The notes: a model not told the origin generated them from the letters alone. 29,273 bases of DNA from Candidatus Njordarchaeum guaymasense (GCA_030587605.1 JAUQYT010000373.1:1-29273); one strand, 5' to 3'; positions 17,005 through 24,782 are shown, numbered from the stretch's first letter. A program made the numbers and translations.

Positions 17005-17389
17005 GTGTTTTCATCTTCTCGTGATTGTTTCCGAAACGTTACATTGGTGGTTAAGATACCTAGCTGAAGAGTCGCTGAAATCGCATCAGAAGCTTTGGCT
17101 TAAAACGCAAAGGAACCTCTATGTTGATTTGGCATTTCTCCCATTCCGCTTGAGATCACGATGAGCTACTACAATTATTCGTTGCTCGCACTTAAATGAC
17201 TAGCTATTCCGTTGCGACTATCTCAATATCCTCTACGTAATACCGTTACTCTTCCTAGAGATTTCGCAACGCGAACGAATTGACGCAAAAAAGAATTGGC
17301 ACTTGGAATCGGAGACAAGCTTGTCCTTGTCTGAGTTTCTCATAGTGCGAGAAAAGACTCGCCACCAATCCGATCCGGTCAGTCGACCT
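17005..17389. other. 385-base gap between two minus-strand genes
   Basis: No convincing gene. A plus-strand ORF of 53 codons (ATG at 17003, stop ending at 17164) reads plausibly as an amphipathic basic peptide, but its start overlaps the divergent start of the neighbouring gene and no ribosome binding site is seen. GACAAGCTTGTC (17314-17325) is a perfect 12-bp palindrome. GCGAG (17347-17351) and CTCGC (17358-17362) form a small hairpin about 30 bases past the stop of the membrane-protein gene and may lie in its 3' untranslated region. I see no tRNA-like structure. Confidence 0.4.
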
Positions 17390-17929
17390 TCACTGATAAG
17401 CTTTCACCAGACCAACAAAGCTAGAACCTCTGGACTTGGTGTGGGCTGTTGCCATAATGACCACACCTATTGGGAACAAGAAGAATCCAGTCAACCATGC
17501 GATGAAGAGCGGAGCGAACCCGAACATCATGGACCTAGTCCAGACTTCTTTCAAAGTAAAGTGCACTAAGCTTTCATTCTGCCCTCTTGTGTTGTTGAAG
17601 ATGAAAGTGTATAAGTCATCAGCCGGATCGATTACGAAGCTGTAACTATCTTTTACGTAGAGATCTTTTAACTGCTGAGTGTTATAGCCATTTCCCGTTA
17701 AGTAGATCCCTTCGCCGCTAACGGTGACTTCACCCTCCAGAATAGATTTGCCAAATACCCTTGTGTGGTAGGTTGTTCCGTTATCATATGGACCGTACTT
17801 GTTGCCGGCGTCAACCGTGAATGAGGCATTGATCACTTCCTCAGCACTTGTTACTGGTATCAGCGCCATCGACAACAAGGAGAGACCTAGCAAGGTTAGG
17901 ATCAGACCCGCTATGGTCTTTCCTTTCAA
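17390..17929 (-). CDS. Exported protein with C-terminal membrane anchor, unknown function
   Basis: 179 residues from a TTG start. An N-terminal signal or anchor (KGKTIAGLILTLLGLSLLSM, ending near TSAEE at 28-31) is followed by an external beta-rich domain of about 100 residues, then a transmembrane helix at about 136-162 and a short basic tail, so the C-terminus is cytosolic. The external part holds several N-x-S/T sequons (N34, N50, N112, N119), possible archaeal N-glycosylation sites. A TTTTAG element about 27 bases upstream would give an almost leaderless message. It is unlike any enzyme I recognise; a surface sensor or accessory membrane protein fits the topology. Confidence 0.65.
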   Translation of the reverse strand: MKGKTIAGLILTLLGLSLLSMALIPVTSAEEVINASFTVDAGNKYGPYDNGTTYHTRVFGKSILEGEVTVSGEGIYLTGNGYNTQQLKDLYVKDSYSFVIDPADDLYTFIFNNTRGQNESLVHFTLKEVWTRSMMFGFAPLFIAWLTGFFLFPIGVVIMATAHTKSRGSSFVGLVKAYQ

Positions 17930-18157
17930 TTTTCTTATCAGAAGTTCCCTCCCTAAAAGAGGGATAGAAGCTCAGAAATATGAATGTTGCGTGGCCATAC
18001 AACGCATCAGCTCTATCCAAAGTGAGAGGAGTAGCGGAATTCAGAAAAAGGAAAGACTTCGGGAAAAATGGGAGTATGACGGTTTCTTCATGCTCTGATC
18101 GAAGATCGAATTGTCTTCCGGGATGGTGGTTGTTATCCCACTTGTTCCTGTTTTGAT

Positions 18158-19342
18158 TTACTTGTGTGCCTTCTTCTGTTTGTCTTTGAATTCTTTGTAG
18201 ACTTCTCTTTGTATTAGGAATCTGCATATTTCAGCTGTTCCGCCGCCAATCGTTGCTAACCTGGCGCTTCTTGCAAACATCTCCATTGGGTATTCCTTTG
18301 TGTATCCTATTCCTCCAAGTACTTGGAGGGCTTGGTAACTGACGTCGACTGCGGTTTCTGATGCGAACAGCTTGGCTATTGTTGCCTCCTTGGTTGCTGG
18401 CAGTCCCTTGTCGAGCATCCTGGCTGCTTCGAGTGCTAGGAGGCGTGCTGCTTCTATCTTCACGGCCATGTCAGCTATCTTGAAGTTTACCCCTTCGAAT
18501 CTGCTTATGGTCTGATCAAATTGGACTCTTTCGGTTGAGTACTTCACCGCAATGTCTAGCGCGGTTCTGGCTCCGCCTATAAGTTGACCTGCGATGGCTG
18601 TTCGTTCACTGTCGAGCTCATCCATTAGGATCGGGAAACCGAAGCTCTCTGCTCCAAGGAGATTCTCTTTGGGGAGCTTGACGTTTTCAAATTTCAGGTG
18701 TGAAACTTTCGCACCGTCTAGTCCCATTAGTTCATAGTCTTTCACTGCAGTGAATCCAGGCATTCCTTTTTCGACTATGAAGGCTGACATCCCTTGGTGT
18801 GGGTGGACTTTGGTGTTCGTTATTGCGAAGATGCACAGGTAGTCGGCTTGGCTTCCGTTTGTTATGAATCGCTTCTCTCCGTTTAGGATGTACTGGTCTC
18901 CTTCTTTTCTTGCCTTGGTCTTCATGCCGGCTGTGTCGGAGCCTACATCTGGTTCTGTGATTCCTATGGCTCCTATCTTCTCGCCTTTGATCACTGGAGC
19001 TAGGTATTTCTGTCTCTGTTCCTTGCTTCCGAATCTGTTGAGAGGCATGCCGTATAGGCAAGATGAGGCCAACCTGCATAGGTCAAGCGATCCGCTTACA
19101 GCCGCGATTTCCTCGCCAACTATTATCTCGTATGAGACTCCTTTCGCGGAGCCTCCTACGTCCTTGGGGTGGAGAACTCCGAGGTATCCCCGTTCACCAA
19201 GCTTTTTGAAGCATTTTCTGATGAGTGCGTATCCGTCTTTCTTCTCTATGTCTGCGGCTATTGGCAGTATCTCTTTCTCAGCGAATTTCCTGACTTCTTC
19301 TCGGAATCGGTTTTCTTCCTCTGTGAAGAGTACGTCGCCCAT
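18158..19342 (-). CDS. Acyl-CoA dehydrogenase, isovaleryl-type catalytic base
   Basis: 394 residues from ATG 19342 (MGDVLFTEEENRFREEVRKF). The frame is open to 19519, but that stretch would cross the promoter palindrome and reads as non-coding. FAD-binding and signature segments are present: IGITEPDVGSDTAGMKT (127-143) and the second signature near QALQVLGGIGYTKEYPMEMF (337-356). The usual catalytic Glu in YEG-T is Gly here (TIGGGTAEI, 364-372). A Glu sits instead at 246 in LDSERTAIAG, the helix-G position used by isovaleryl-CoA dehydrogenase (LDLER). It should therefore still be active, probably on a branched or aromatic-derived acyl-CoA. Electrons would go to an ETF-like carrier that is not in the window. 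The gene is divergent from the HdrB-like gene. Confidence 0.88.
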   Translation of the reverse strand: MGDVLFTEEENRFREEVRKFAEKEILPIAADIEKKDGYALIRKCFKKLGERGYLGVLHPKDVGGSAKGVSYEIIVGEEIAAVSGSLDLCRLASSCLYGMPLNRFGSKEQRQKYLAPVIKGEKIGAIGITEPDVGSDTAGMKTKARKEGDQYILNGEKRFITNGSQADYLCIFAITNTKVHPHQGMSAFIVEKGMPGFTAVKDYELMGLDGAKVSHLKFENVKLPKENLLGAESFGFPILMDELDSERTAIAGQLIGGARTALDIAVKYSTERVQFDQTISRFEGVNFKIADMAVKIEAARLLALEAARMLDKGLPATKEATIAKLFASETAVDVSYQALQVLGGIGYTKEYPMEMFARSARLATIGGGTAEICRFLIQREVYKEFKDKQKKAHK

Positions 19343-19379
19343 AACTTGCTTCACCAACACTTGCGAAGTGATATTAACT

Positions 19380-19399
19380 GAGATAAAACGTTTTATCTC
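19380..19399. promoter_or_regulatory. Perfect 20-bp palindrome: candidate operator and divergent promoter
   Basis: GAGATAAAACGTTTTATCTC is its own reverse complement. It lies 38-57 bases ahead of the acyl-CoA dehydrogenase ATG and about 50 bases ahead of the ATG of the 38-residue ORF on the other strand. Each half contains a TATA-like TTTTATC. The implied starts fall near 19363 (minus) and 19416 (plus), giving short leaders both ways. A dimeric repressor (TetR-, PadR- or FadR-like) bound here would block TATA-binding protein in both directions. No regulator gene of this kind is seen in the window. Confidence 0.6.
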
Positions 19400-19447
19400 C
19401 CAAACGATAACGTAACTACTCTCCTCGTAGGCGGGAAAGAGGTGTTC

Positions 19448-19564
19448 ATGATTGAGGATCTTGCCAACTTTGTCAGAGGTATGCACAGCTTTTACACATG
19501 GGCTTCCGCGCGCATCCATGCAAGTCTGAGAGGGACTGGAAAAATCTGCCTCGAGAAATGGTGA
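19448..19564 (+). CDS. Candidate small protein, 38 residues
   Basis: This ORF begins MIEDLANFVRGMHSFYTWAS and ends GKICLEKW, with a balanced amphipathic composition unlike a random shadow. It lies in the divergent space between the acyl-CoA dehydrogenase and HdrB-like genes. GAGGTG stands four bases before the ATG, a rather close ribosome binding site. Its inferred start near 19416 comes from the 20-bp palindrome. It ends 54 bases before the HdrB-like start, so the two may share a message. It could be a small subunit or a leader peptide; no family is recognised. Confidence 0.35.
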   Translation: MIEDLANFVRGMHSFYTWASARIHASLRGTGKICLEKW

Positions 19565-19618
19565 AATAGTCTAAATGCAGAATAGGTATAGCGACTAATT
19601 GGTCTGAATTGCGGGTAG

Positions 19619-20431
19619 GTGCTTTTCTTGGAGAAAATACAGGAGCTTGCAAAGAGAATAGAGGATCAAGGAAGTAGGACAACTGTTCTCAGCGTCAGAA
19701 AGTTTCTACTCGGTTCTGGTTTCGGCGCTCCACTGGAGAAGAAGAATGCTGACGTTCTCGTGTTATCAGGCTGTTACATTCCGTACAGTAATGTTGAAGG
19801 GTTTATTGCTCTCGTCAAACTATTGAAACACTTTGGCGCTAACTTCACTTTCTTGGAGAAGGAGTACTGTTGCTCCGAGCCATTCTTGCAGAAAGCAAAG
19901 ACGGAAGATGAGAAGAAAGCCTCGGATAGATATGTAAGAGATTATATTAATAGAAACGTCACGGCAGCAAAGAAGCTAGGGGCAAAGAGAATTCTCTCAG
20001 TTTGCCTCGGATGCGCTTCCATGATGAAACAATACTCCGCCCCCAATACCGTCGTTGAGTTACTCTACTACCCTGACCTGTTAATTGAACTCAAACCGAA
20101 AATGGAGTATCAGGGAAAAGAGAAGATAGGATACTTTGTTCCCTGCATGAAGCACCACTTGGCAGTAGCACCTAGAGCGAAGGAGATCAGCCTCTCACCC
20201 GGATTAGAACTTCTCGATTCGGTAGAGGGACTAAGCTATGTAACCTTTAGAGGAAAGTGCTGTGTGGACAATACCTATCAGGCAATACAGGAATTCAAGA
20301 AAGAGGGGGTCAAACGAGTCGTTACACAGTGCTTCGGGTGTCAAGCCTACCTGCAAGGACTGTCGATCGGAGCCAAAGGACCTCAGATCATTACTCTTCC
20401 TGAACTCATGTTGGAAACACTCGTCAAATAG
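19619..20431 (+). CDS. HdrB-like CCG-domain iron-sulfur protein
   Basis: 270 residues with two cysteine-rich CCG motifs. The first uses C52, C84-C85 and C129-L-G-C132; the second uses C176, C214-C215 and C238-F-G-C241. These motifs bind the non-cubane [4Fe-4S] clusters of heterodisulfide reductase subunit B and occur in GlpC, LldE/LutA and electron-bifurcating relatives. The spacing of the second motif is shorter than in HdrB itself. No HdrA or HdrC is next to it. Because it is divergent from the acyl-CoA dehydrogenase across a shared palindrome, I infer that it takes part in passing electrons from, or to, that pathway. It starts at GTG 19619; the TTG at 19628 is an alternative. It converges with the epoxide hydrolase-like gene. 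Confidence 0.78.
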   Translation: MLFLEKIQELAKRIEDQGSRTTVLSVRKFLLGSGFGAPLEKKNADVLVLSGCYIPYSNVEGFIALVKLLKHFGANFTFLEKEYCCSEPFLQKAKTEDEKKASDRYVRDYINRNVTAAKKLGAKRILSVCLGCASMMKQYSAPNTVVELLYYPDLLIELKPKMEYQGKEKIGYFVPCMKHHLAVAPRAKEISLSPGLELLDSVEGLSYVTFRGKCCVDNTYQAIQEFKKEGVKRVVTQCFGCQAYLQGLSIGAKGPQIITLPELMLETLVK

Positions 20432-20442
20432 AGTCCTGCGAA

Positions 20443-21342
20443 TCACTTTATTCTTAGGAAGTCGAGCAGATATCTGTTCACTTGGTCAGGGGCCTCTTGT
20501 TGCACCCAGTGTCCGCAGTTCTGGATGTACTTTATGGCGTACGGTCCATCTACGAATTTCTCCATTCCAGTAGTCAGTGACTTATCGAGGGCGACGTCGT
20601 CTTCTCCCCAGATTACTAGGGTTGGGGACTTTACCTTGCGGAAGATCTTCGTTATCTTTTGCTGTTGCTCTGGTGGCATCATCATTATTTGGGCGATGTT
20701 CATGTTTGCTCTGTAGTAGTTTATGCTTGCTGTTAGCGCTCCGGGTTTCGACCAAGCCTCAACATATTTGTTCAAGTCTTCTTCGGTGAATGCTTGTCTG
20801 TTGACTGCTGATCCTGCCACCATTTTCTTTAGGAACTCGTAGTTGTTTCTGCTGAGCGCTTTTTCGGGAACTTCAGGCAGCTGGAAGAAGAAGATGTACC
20901 AGCTTTTCTGTAGCTGGCGGAACTTCATTGAGAGAAAGGATTCAACCAGTGAGAGTGGGTGAGGACAGTTGAGGATGACAAGTTTCTTCAGGTAGTCTGG
21001 CGCCATCATGGCGAGGTTCCACGCGACCGCTCCGCCCCAATCGTGTCCTATGACTGTGGCTTTCTTTTCACCTAGTGCAGTGATAAGACCTACAATGTCT
21101 TGAATGAGTAGCGAGTTTGAGTAGCTTCTAATGCCCTCGGGCTTGTCAGTCTCGTTGTATCCGCGCATGTCAGGCGCAACAACTCTGAAGTGCTGTGATA
21201 AGACAGGGATCTGATGCCTCCACGAGTACCAGAACTCTGGGAAGCCGTGAAGCAGTATTACGAGTTCACCTGAACCGGCGGCGACGTAGTGCATCTTGAT
21301 TTCGCCCACTCTTGTGTAGGCGTGTTTCCAATCATCTTTCAC
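20443..21342 (-). CDS. Alpha/beta hydrolase, epoxide hydrolase-type
   Basis: 299 residues from GTG 21342, preceded by the strong ribosome binding site GGAGGGAAA. HGFPEFWYSW (32-41) is the oxyanion-hole motif of epoxide hydrolases. The nucleophile is Asp101 in GHDWGG (99-104). Candidate acids lie in GEDD (246-249) or D253, and the catalytic His is 278 in CGHWVQQEAP. Two lid tyrosines, Y149 (KSWYIFFFQ) and Y210 (NYYRANM), sit where epoxide hydrolases activate the ring oxygen, and they argue against a haloacetate dehalogenase. The normal substrate is unknown. An oxygen-derived epoxide would be odd for an anaerobe, so another ester or epoxide is possible. Its stop codon is 11 bases from that of the HdrB-like gene. 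Confidence 0.82.
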   Translation of the reverse strand: MKDDWKHAYTRVGEIKMHYVAAGSGELVILLHGFPEFWYSWRHQIPVLSQHFRVVAPDMRGYNETDKPEGIRSYSNSLLIQDIVGLITALGEKKATVIGHDWGGAVAWNLAMMAPDYLKKLVILNCPHPLSLVESFLSMKFRQLQKSWYIFFFQLPEVPEKALSRNNYEFLKKMVAGSAVNRQAFTEEDLNKYVEAWSKPGALTASINYYRANMNIAQIMMMPPEQQQKITKIFRKVKSPTLVIWGEDDVALDKSLTTGMEKFVDGPYAIKYIQNCGHWVQQEAPDQVNRYLLDFLRIK

Positions 21343-21507
21343 TTCTTTCCCTCCGTCAAGGTTGCAGCATATGTAGCTGTACTCGATGTGGTTAGCTTCC
21401 TTTATGAATAACGTTGTATCTCTTTCGTTTCACGCTTGTCTTGCTAGAAGATCAGGCTCCTGCATCAATCGATAGGGCATTCTTATTAGAGCGATCTCCG
21501 AAAATCC

Positions 21508-21517
21508 TTTTATATTT
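21508..21517 (+). promoter_or_regulatory. TATA box for the multi-winged-helix gene
   Basis: TTTTATATTT is a good archaeal TATA match. The implied start near 21538 gives a leader of about 34 bases that contains AAGGGGA (21557-21563), a Shine-Dalgarno sequence eight bases ahead of the TTG at 21572. This supports the unusual TTG start. Confidence 0.5.
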
Positions 21518-21571
21518 GAGGATAATATCTTACAAATCGAGCACCTTTGGGCTCGGGAAGGGGAACTCTCA

Positions 21572-23926
21572 TTGGAAAAACAGATGAAATACCTTGTATT
21601 AGGTGCCCTCGCAACCCATAGGAAGGTAAAACTGAAGGACCTTGCTGAGATTCTTGGAATCGATACTAATCTACTCAGAGACACGATCTACGCTATGGGA
21701 GTGGAGTCTTGGTTTAAGGAGTTTGGAAGACTAAAGGGAAGCTTCGGAAAAGAAGAATGGGAACGCCGAACTATTTCAGTGGAATTTCCCAACGCGCCTG
21801 GAAAACTGTCCGAGAACGACTACATCATGCTTGGTCTAATGACTCACAAACAAGAGGCTCGTCTGGAGTACCTTGTCAACCTGCTTGGGGTTCCAACTGT
21901 AAATGACATTAAGAAGGTCTTTTTCAAGTTGGCTGGCTACGGCTTGATCTTCGGGACGATAGACAAATATTACTTTAAGTCGTCTAAGGTGGTTTTGCCT
22001 CAAGCGGGGAAGTTCGAGAATTTGGATGAAGACGACAAGATTGTTCTGGGGATCTGCGCTGTTAACCCTATCATAAAACTCAAGGATCTACCCAAGGAGA
22101 CAGGGATCTCCGACAATGAGCTGGATAGTCTTAGGAAGAGATTATTGAAGCTGATCGGGCTTGGAGTCATCTTCTTGGTAAAGAGGGGTGACGATTACAT
22201 ACGTGCACTCTCCGAAAGTGAGTTGTATAAGAGCCTTTCAAAAATCTATCCGAGGCCCTCATCGGCGGACGATTTCTCAAGGAAACTGACTAGCGTCATT
22301 AGTGTGCGGGGACTGACTACCAAGGATGGGCACGCCTTTCTGCCGATCAGCGATGCAGCGAAAGAGTTGGGGTATGAAGATGAGAAGTGGTTTAGGAGAA
22401 TGGTCTATCGCGCGGTGGGGAAGTCTCAGATACTAGTTATGTTTGACGAGAACAAGAAGAGGGTATTCATTCCTAGGGACACACCAGCGTTGCTCCCCGT
22501 TCAAGAGGTCAAGGTAGAAGAGGTGAAACCGGTAAGGGTAGAGGAAGTCTTGCAAGCGGGACCATCTAAGATAGAGTCTACCTGGAAAGAAATGCAGACG
22601 GAGGAAAAGGTCTCTGGAGAAATGCCACTGGTAGCGCCAGAAAAAGTGGAGGAAGGTGCTCCAACTGAAGCGCCGCCATCGTCGCCTCAACCTCCTGTAG
22701 GCAGAGTGGTTGCTTTGAGGGGTGGTGAGGTTGTGGGCGATAGGTATGTATTCAAAGTCAAGGTTATGAATGACACACCGTACAACATTACAAACGTTGT
22801 CGTGACGCTTGCAGCATATCCTGTTGATTGCTTGGAGAGGGCGCGCGGGGCATCGGAGCTTAAGAGAATCAACGTTATCGAGGCAGGCGGGTTTGCCTCT
22901 CCGACCTTTGAGCTCAAGCCAAGCAAGGACTGTGTCAAGGGAACGATTAAAGCGATAGTGAATTACGTTGATTACCTCAATGAGCTTCAAACGCTGAAAG
23001 TTGAGCCTCACGAGATCAGCATGGTTTGTGGTCTCCTGAAGCCGGTCGTGGTTGAAGAGAAGGAGTTCGATCAAGCTATCGCGGCATGGGTGAAGAGCGG
23101 GGGCAATATTGAAGTCAAGGGCATGAACCCGAAGCTTGTTTTTGAGAGAGCCCATGATGTTCTTGATGACAATAATTTCCACATTGTAGCTTCTCATGAG
23201 ATTCCAGTTGAGAAGGAGTTCGTTGGCGTCATAAAGGGCTTCGCTCAAGGCAAGTACTCTAGGAAGAAGCTGGGTGTTGTCCTTGAAATGAGAGGAGATA
23301 TCGACGGAGAAAACACGTTCATCAAGGTGGATAGCTCAGCAGAAGAGGAAGGAATGATAGCTCCAGCAATTCAGGAGGTTCTTGAGGATTTCAGGAAGCC
23401 TCGCCTATTCGGCAAGAGAGCATACTATGAGAAACTGGCAAACCTAGTCCTCAAGGTGGCAAACGAAGTTTCAGGTGACAAGGGTGGAATTGTATCGCTA
23501 GCTGACCTAAACGTTGCATTAACCAGCCAAGCGGGCGCAACTGAAACACCGATGGACTCAATCGAAGAAGCTATCAAGATTCTCTCTAAGAAAGGATTGG
23601 TGGGTGGGGTCAAGACTCTATCTTCAGGAATAAAGATAGTCGAAGTGAAACCTATAGAACTCTCCCAGGATCTAAGCGCCTTGCTTGACTCAGTGTCTCA
23701 AACTGGGGTAACGACAACGGCGGAGCTAATGCAACAAACCACATTGGCAGAAGAGGTAGTGAAGAGAGCGCTTGAGAAGTTTGAGTCATCAGGCATCGCT
23801 CGGAAAGTAGTCGAAGAAGGCGGCATAGAGAGATGGTATTTCCCAGCTTTCTACGCCTCAAAGATCAAGGAAGAAAAGCCTAAAGACAATTCACACAAAG
23901 GTCTCGAAGAACCTAATCTGATCTGA
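21572..23926 (+). CDS. Multi-winged-helix protein with adaptor-appendage-like central domain
   Basis: 784 residues. Four winged-helix-like units occupy about 1-75, 80-140, 150-215 and 225-303; each is a helix-helix-helix-wing pattern such as KLKDLAEILGIDTNLLRDTI. A charged, proline-rich linker follows (about 305-378). Residues about 379-485 form a beta-sandwich (YVFKVKVMNDTPYNITNVVV). About 486-608 is alpha/beta with the order strand-helix-strands-helix, like a TBP-type platform (IEVKGMNPKLVFERAHDVL, then AEEEGMIAPAIQEVLEDF). Two more winged-helix units end the chain (about 615-695 and 700-760). Sandwich plus platform is the plan of AP2/COPI appendage domains, but I claim only resemblance. 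No membrane helices. The role is unknown: transcriptional scaffold or trafficking-like adaptor. Single gene with its own promoter. Confidence 0.6.
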   Translation: MEKQMKYLVLGALATHRKVKLKDLAEILGIDTNLLRDTIYAMGVESWFKEFGRLKGSFGKEEWERRTISVEFPNAPGKLSENDYIMLGLMTHKQEARLEYLVNLLGVPTVNDIKKVFFKLAGYGLIFGTIDKYYFKSSKVVLPQAGKFENLDEDDKIVLGICAVNPIIKLKDLPKETGISDNELDSLRKRLLKLIGLGVIFLVKRGDDYIRALSESELYKSLSKIYPRPSSADDFSRKLTSVISVRGLTTKDGHAFLPISDAAKELGYEDEKWFRRMVYRAVGKSQILVMFDENKKRVFIPRDTPALLPVQEVKVEEVKPVRVEEVLQAGPSKIESTWKEMQTEEKVSGEMPLVAPEKVEEGAPTEAPPSSPQPPVGRVVALRGGEVVGDRYVFKVKVMNDTPYNITNVVVTLAAYPVDCLERARGASELKRINVIEAGGFASPTFELKPSKDCVKGTIKAIVNYVDYLNELQTLKVEPHEISMVCGLLKPVVVEEKEFDQAIAAWVKSGGNIEVKGMNPKLVFERAHDVLDDNNFHIVASHEIPVEKEFVGVIKGFAQGKYSRKKLGVVLEMRGDIDGENTFIKVDSSAEEEGMIAPAIQEVLEDFRKPRLFGKRAYYEKLANLVLKVANEVSGDKGGIVSLADLNVALTSQAGATETPMDSIEEAIKILSKKGLVGGVKTLSSGIKIVEVKPIELSQDLSALLDSVSQTGVTTTAELMQQTTLAEEVVKRALEKFESSGIARKVVEEGGIERWYFPAFYASKIKEEKPKDNSHKGLEEPNLI

Positions 23927-23990
23927 TGGCGCCCTATGCACCGAGTATACTTAATACGAGAAAACGGTTGGAGCCTGTTACTCTGGTCCT

Positions 23991-24782
23991 TTATTTCTTG
24001 TCTTTTTGCCCGATGGGGCATGCTCTGATGCAGCTGAAGCAATAGTAGAAGTTGCCAAGCATTGATGTTTGCCATAGTTCCCAAAGTGCGGGATCTTTCG
24101 TCATTTCAATCGTTTCTTTCTCGCCTTTCCCTAGCCACCTTCTGGCGAAACTGATCAAGCCAGGAAGCCCGTACTTGAGGATCTGAGGTGCGCACTTCCT
24201 CATGTCGACCTTGCCATCTTCGGTTATCGCTTGAGCAGGGCATGCTTTCATACATGCACCGCACTTGTCGCAGATCTCATTGCTCAGTCTCTTGTCGGGT
24301 TTCAACGGCGCGTCCGTCAATACGCCCGTTAGGCGAACTCGTGGACCAAACTTCTTGGTTATCAGGAGCCTGTTCAGTCCGATTCTTCCAAGTCCAGCCT
24401 CCTCCGCTGCGTGCCTCAGCGAAACGTCGCCTATTAACCCTCGTTTCTCAAGGCTCATCTCAACTGGCAGAAATGCTGGTATCGAGAGTGCCTTGTAGCC
24501 TGAGTCATCTAGGAACCGTGAGACTTCGAACGCGATCTTGTCTAGCGTTCCATACAGGCAATAGGTTTCATACTGCGCTGGTCGGACGTTTCTTTCTGAG
24601 CACTCTATTGGTGCTGGAAACATTCTGACGGCAGCAACAAGCATCGTTTTTGCGTCGCTCATCATCGTCTTTATATTAGCGTCGTGGAATGGGACTTGAT
24701 ACAGAGACTCTGCGGAGCAGACTCCGACTAGATCTGCGCCCAACTTCAAGGCGATATTCCTCACTGCCTCATCCAATTTCAT
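23991..24782 (-). CDS. QueG-like double [4Fe-4S] protein
   Basis: 263 residues from ATG 24782, where MKLDEAVRNIALKLGADLVGV matches the family N-terminus; a TTG at 24815 would add eleven. The segment DVSLRHAAEEAGLGRIGLNR followed by FGPRVRLTGVLTDAPL is the hallmark of the epoxyqueuosine reductase/reductive dehalogenase-like fold, which binds cobalamin. Two ferredoxin clusters follow: CDKCGACMKACP, and a second formed by CFSCIRACP with an upstream Cys (RKCAPQ). The Tyr/Asp active-site stretch of true QueG is not recognisable, and the HEAT-like C-terminus is missing, so tRNA queuosine reduction is doubtful. A corrinoid-activating or other reductase is possible. It is a single minus-strand gene. 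Confidence 0.78.
   Translation of the reverse strand: MKLDEAVRNIALKLGADLVGVCSAESLYQVPFHDANIKTMMSDAKTMLVAAVRMFPAPIECSERNVRPAQYETYCLYGTLDKIAFEVSRFLDDSGYKALSIPAFLPVEMSLEKRGLIGDVSLRHAAEEAGLGRIGLNRLLITKKFGPRVRLTGVLTDAPLKPDKRLSNEICDKCGACMKACPAQAITEDGKVDMRKCAPQILKYGLPGLISFARRWLGKGEKETIEMTKDPALWELWQTSMLGNFYYCFSCIRACPIGQKDKK

Noticed and set aside
17003..17164. 53-codon plus-strand ORF in the gap before the membrane-protein gene
   Set aside because: Reads fairly protein-like, but its ATG overlaps the divergent start codon of the neighbour and no ribosome binding site or promoter is seen; kept only as a note in the gap entry.
17913..18098. 61-codon plus-strand ORF starting within the exported-protein gene
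   Set aside because: Its first codons are antisense to a clear signal peptide, no ribosome binding site is visible, and the composition is mixed.
19343..19519. N-terminal extension of the acyl-CoA dehydrogenase frame to 19519
   Set aside because: It crosses the 20-bp promoter palindrome, lies antisense to the 38-residue ORF, and adds about 60 residues with no place in the family fold.
22433..23248. 271-codon minus-strand ORF
   Set aside because: Antisense to the multi-winged-helix gene; its His/Arg/Leu-rich composition is typical of a shadow frame and it has no start signals.
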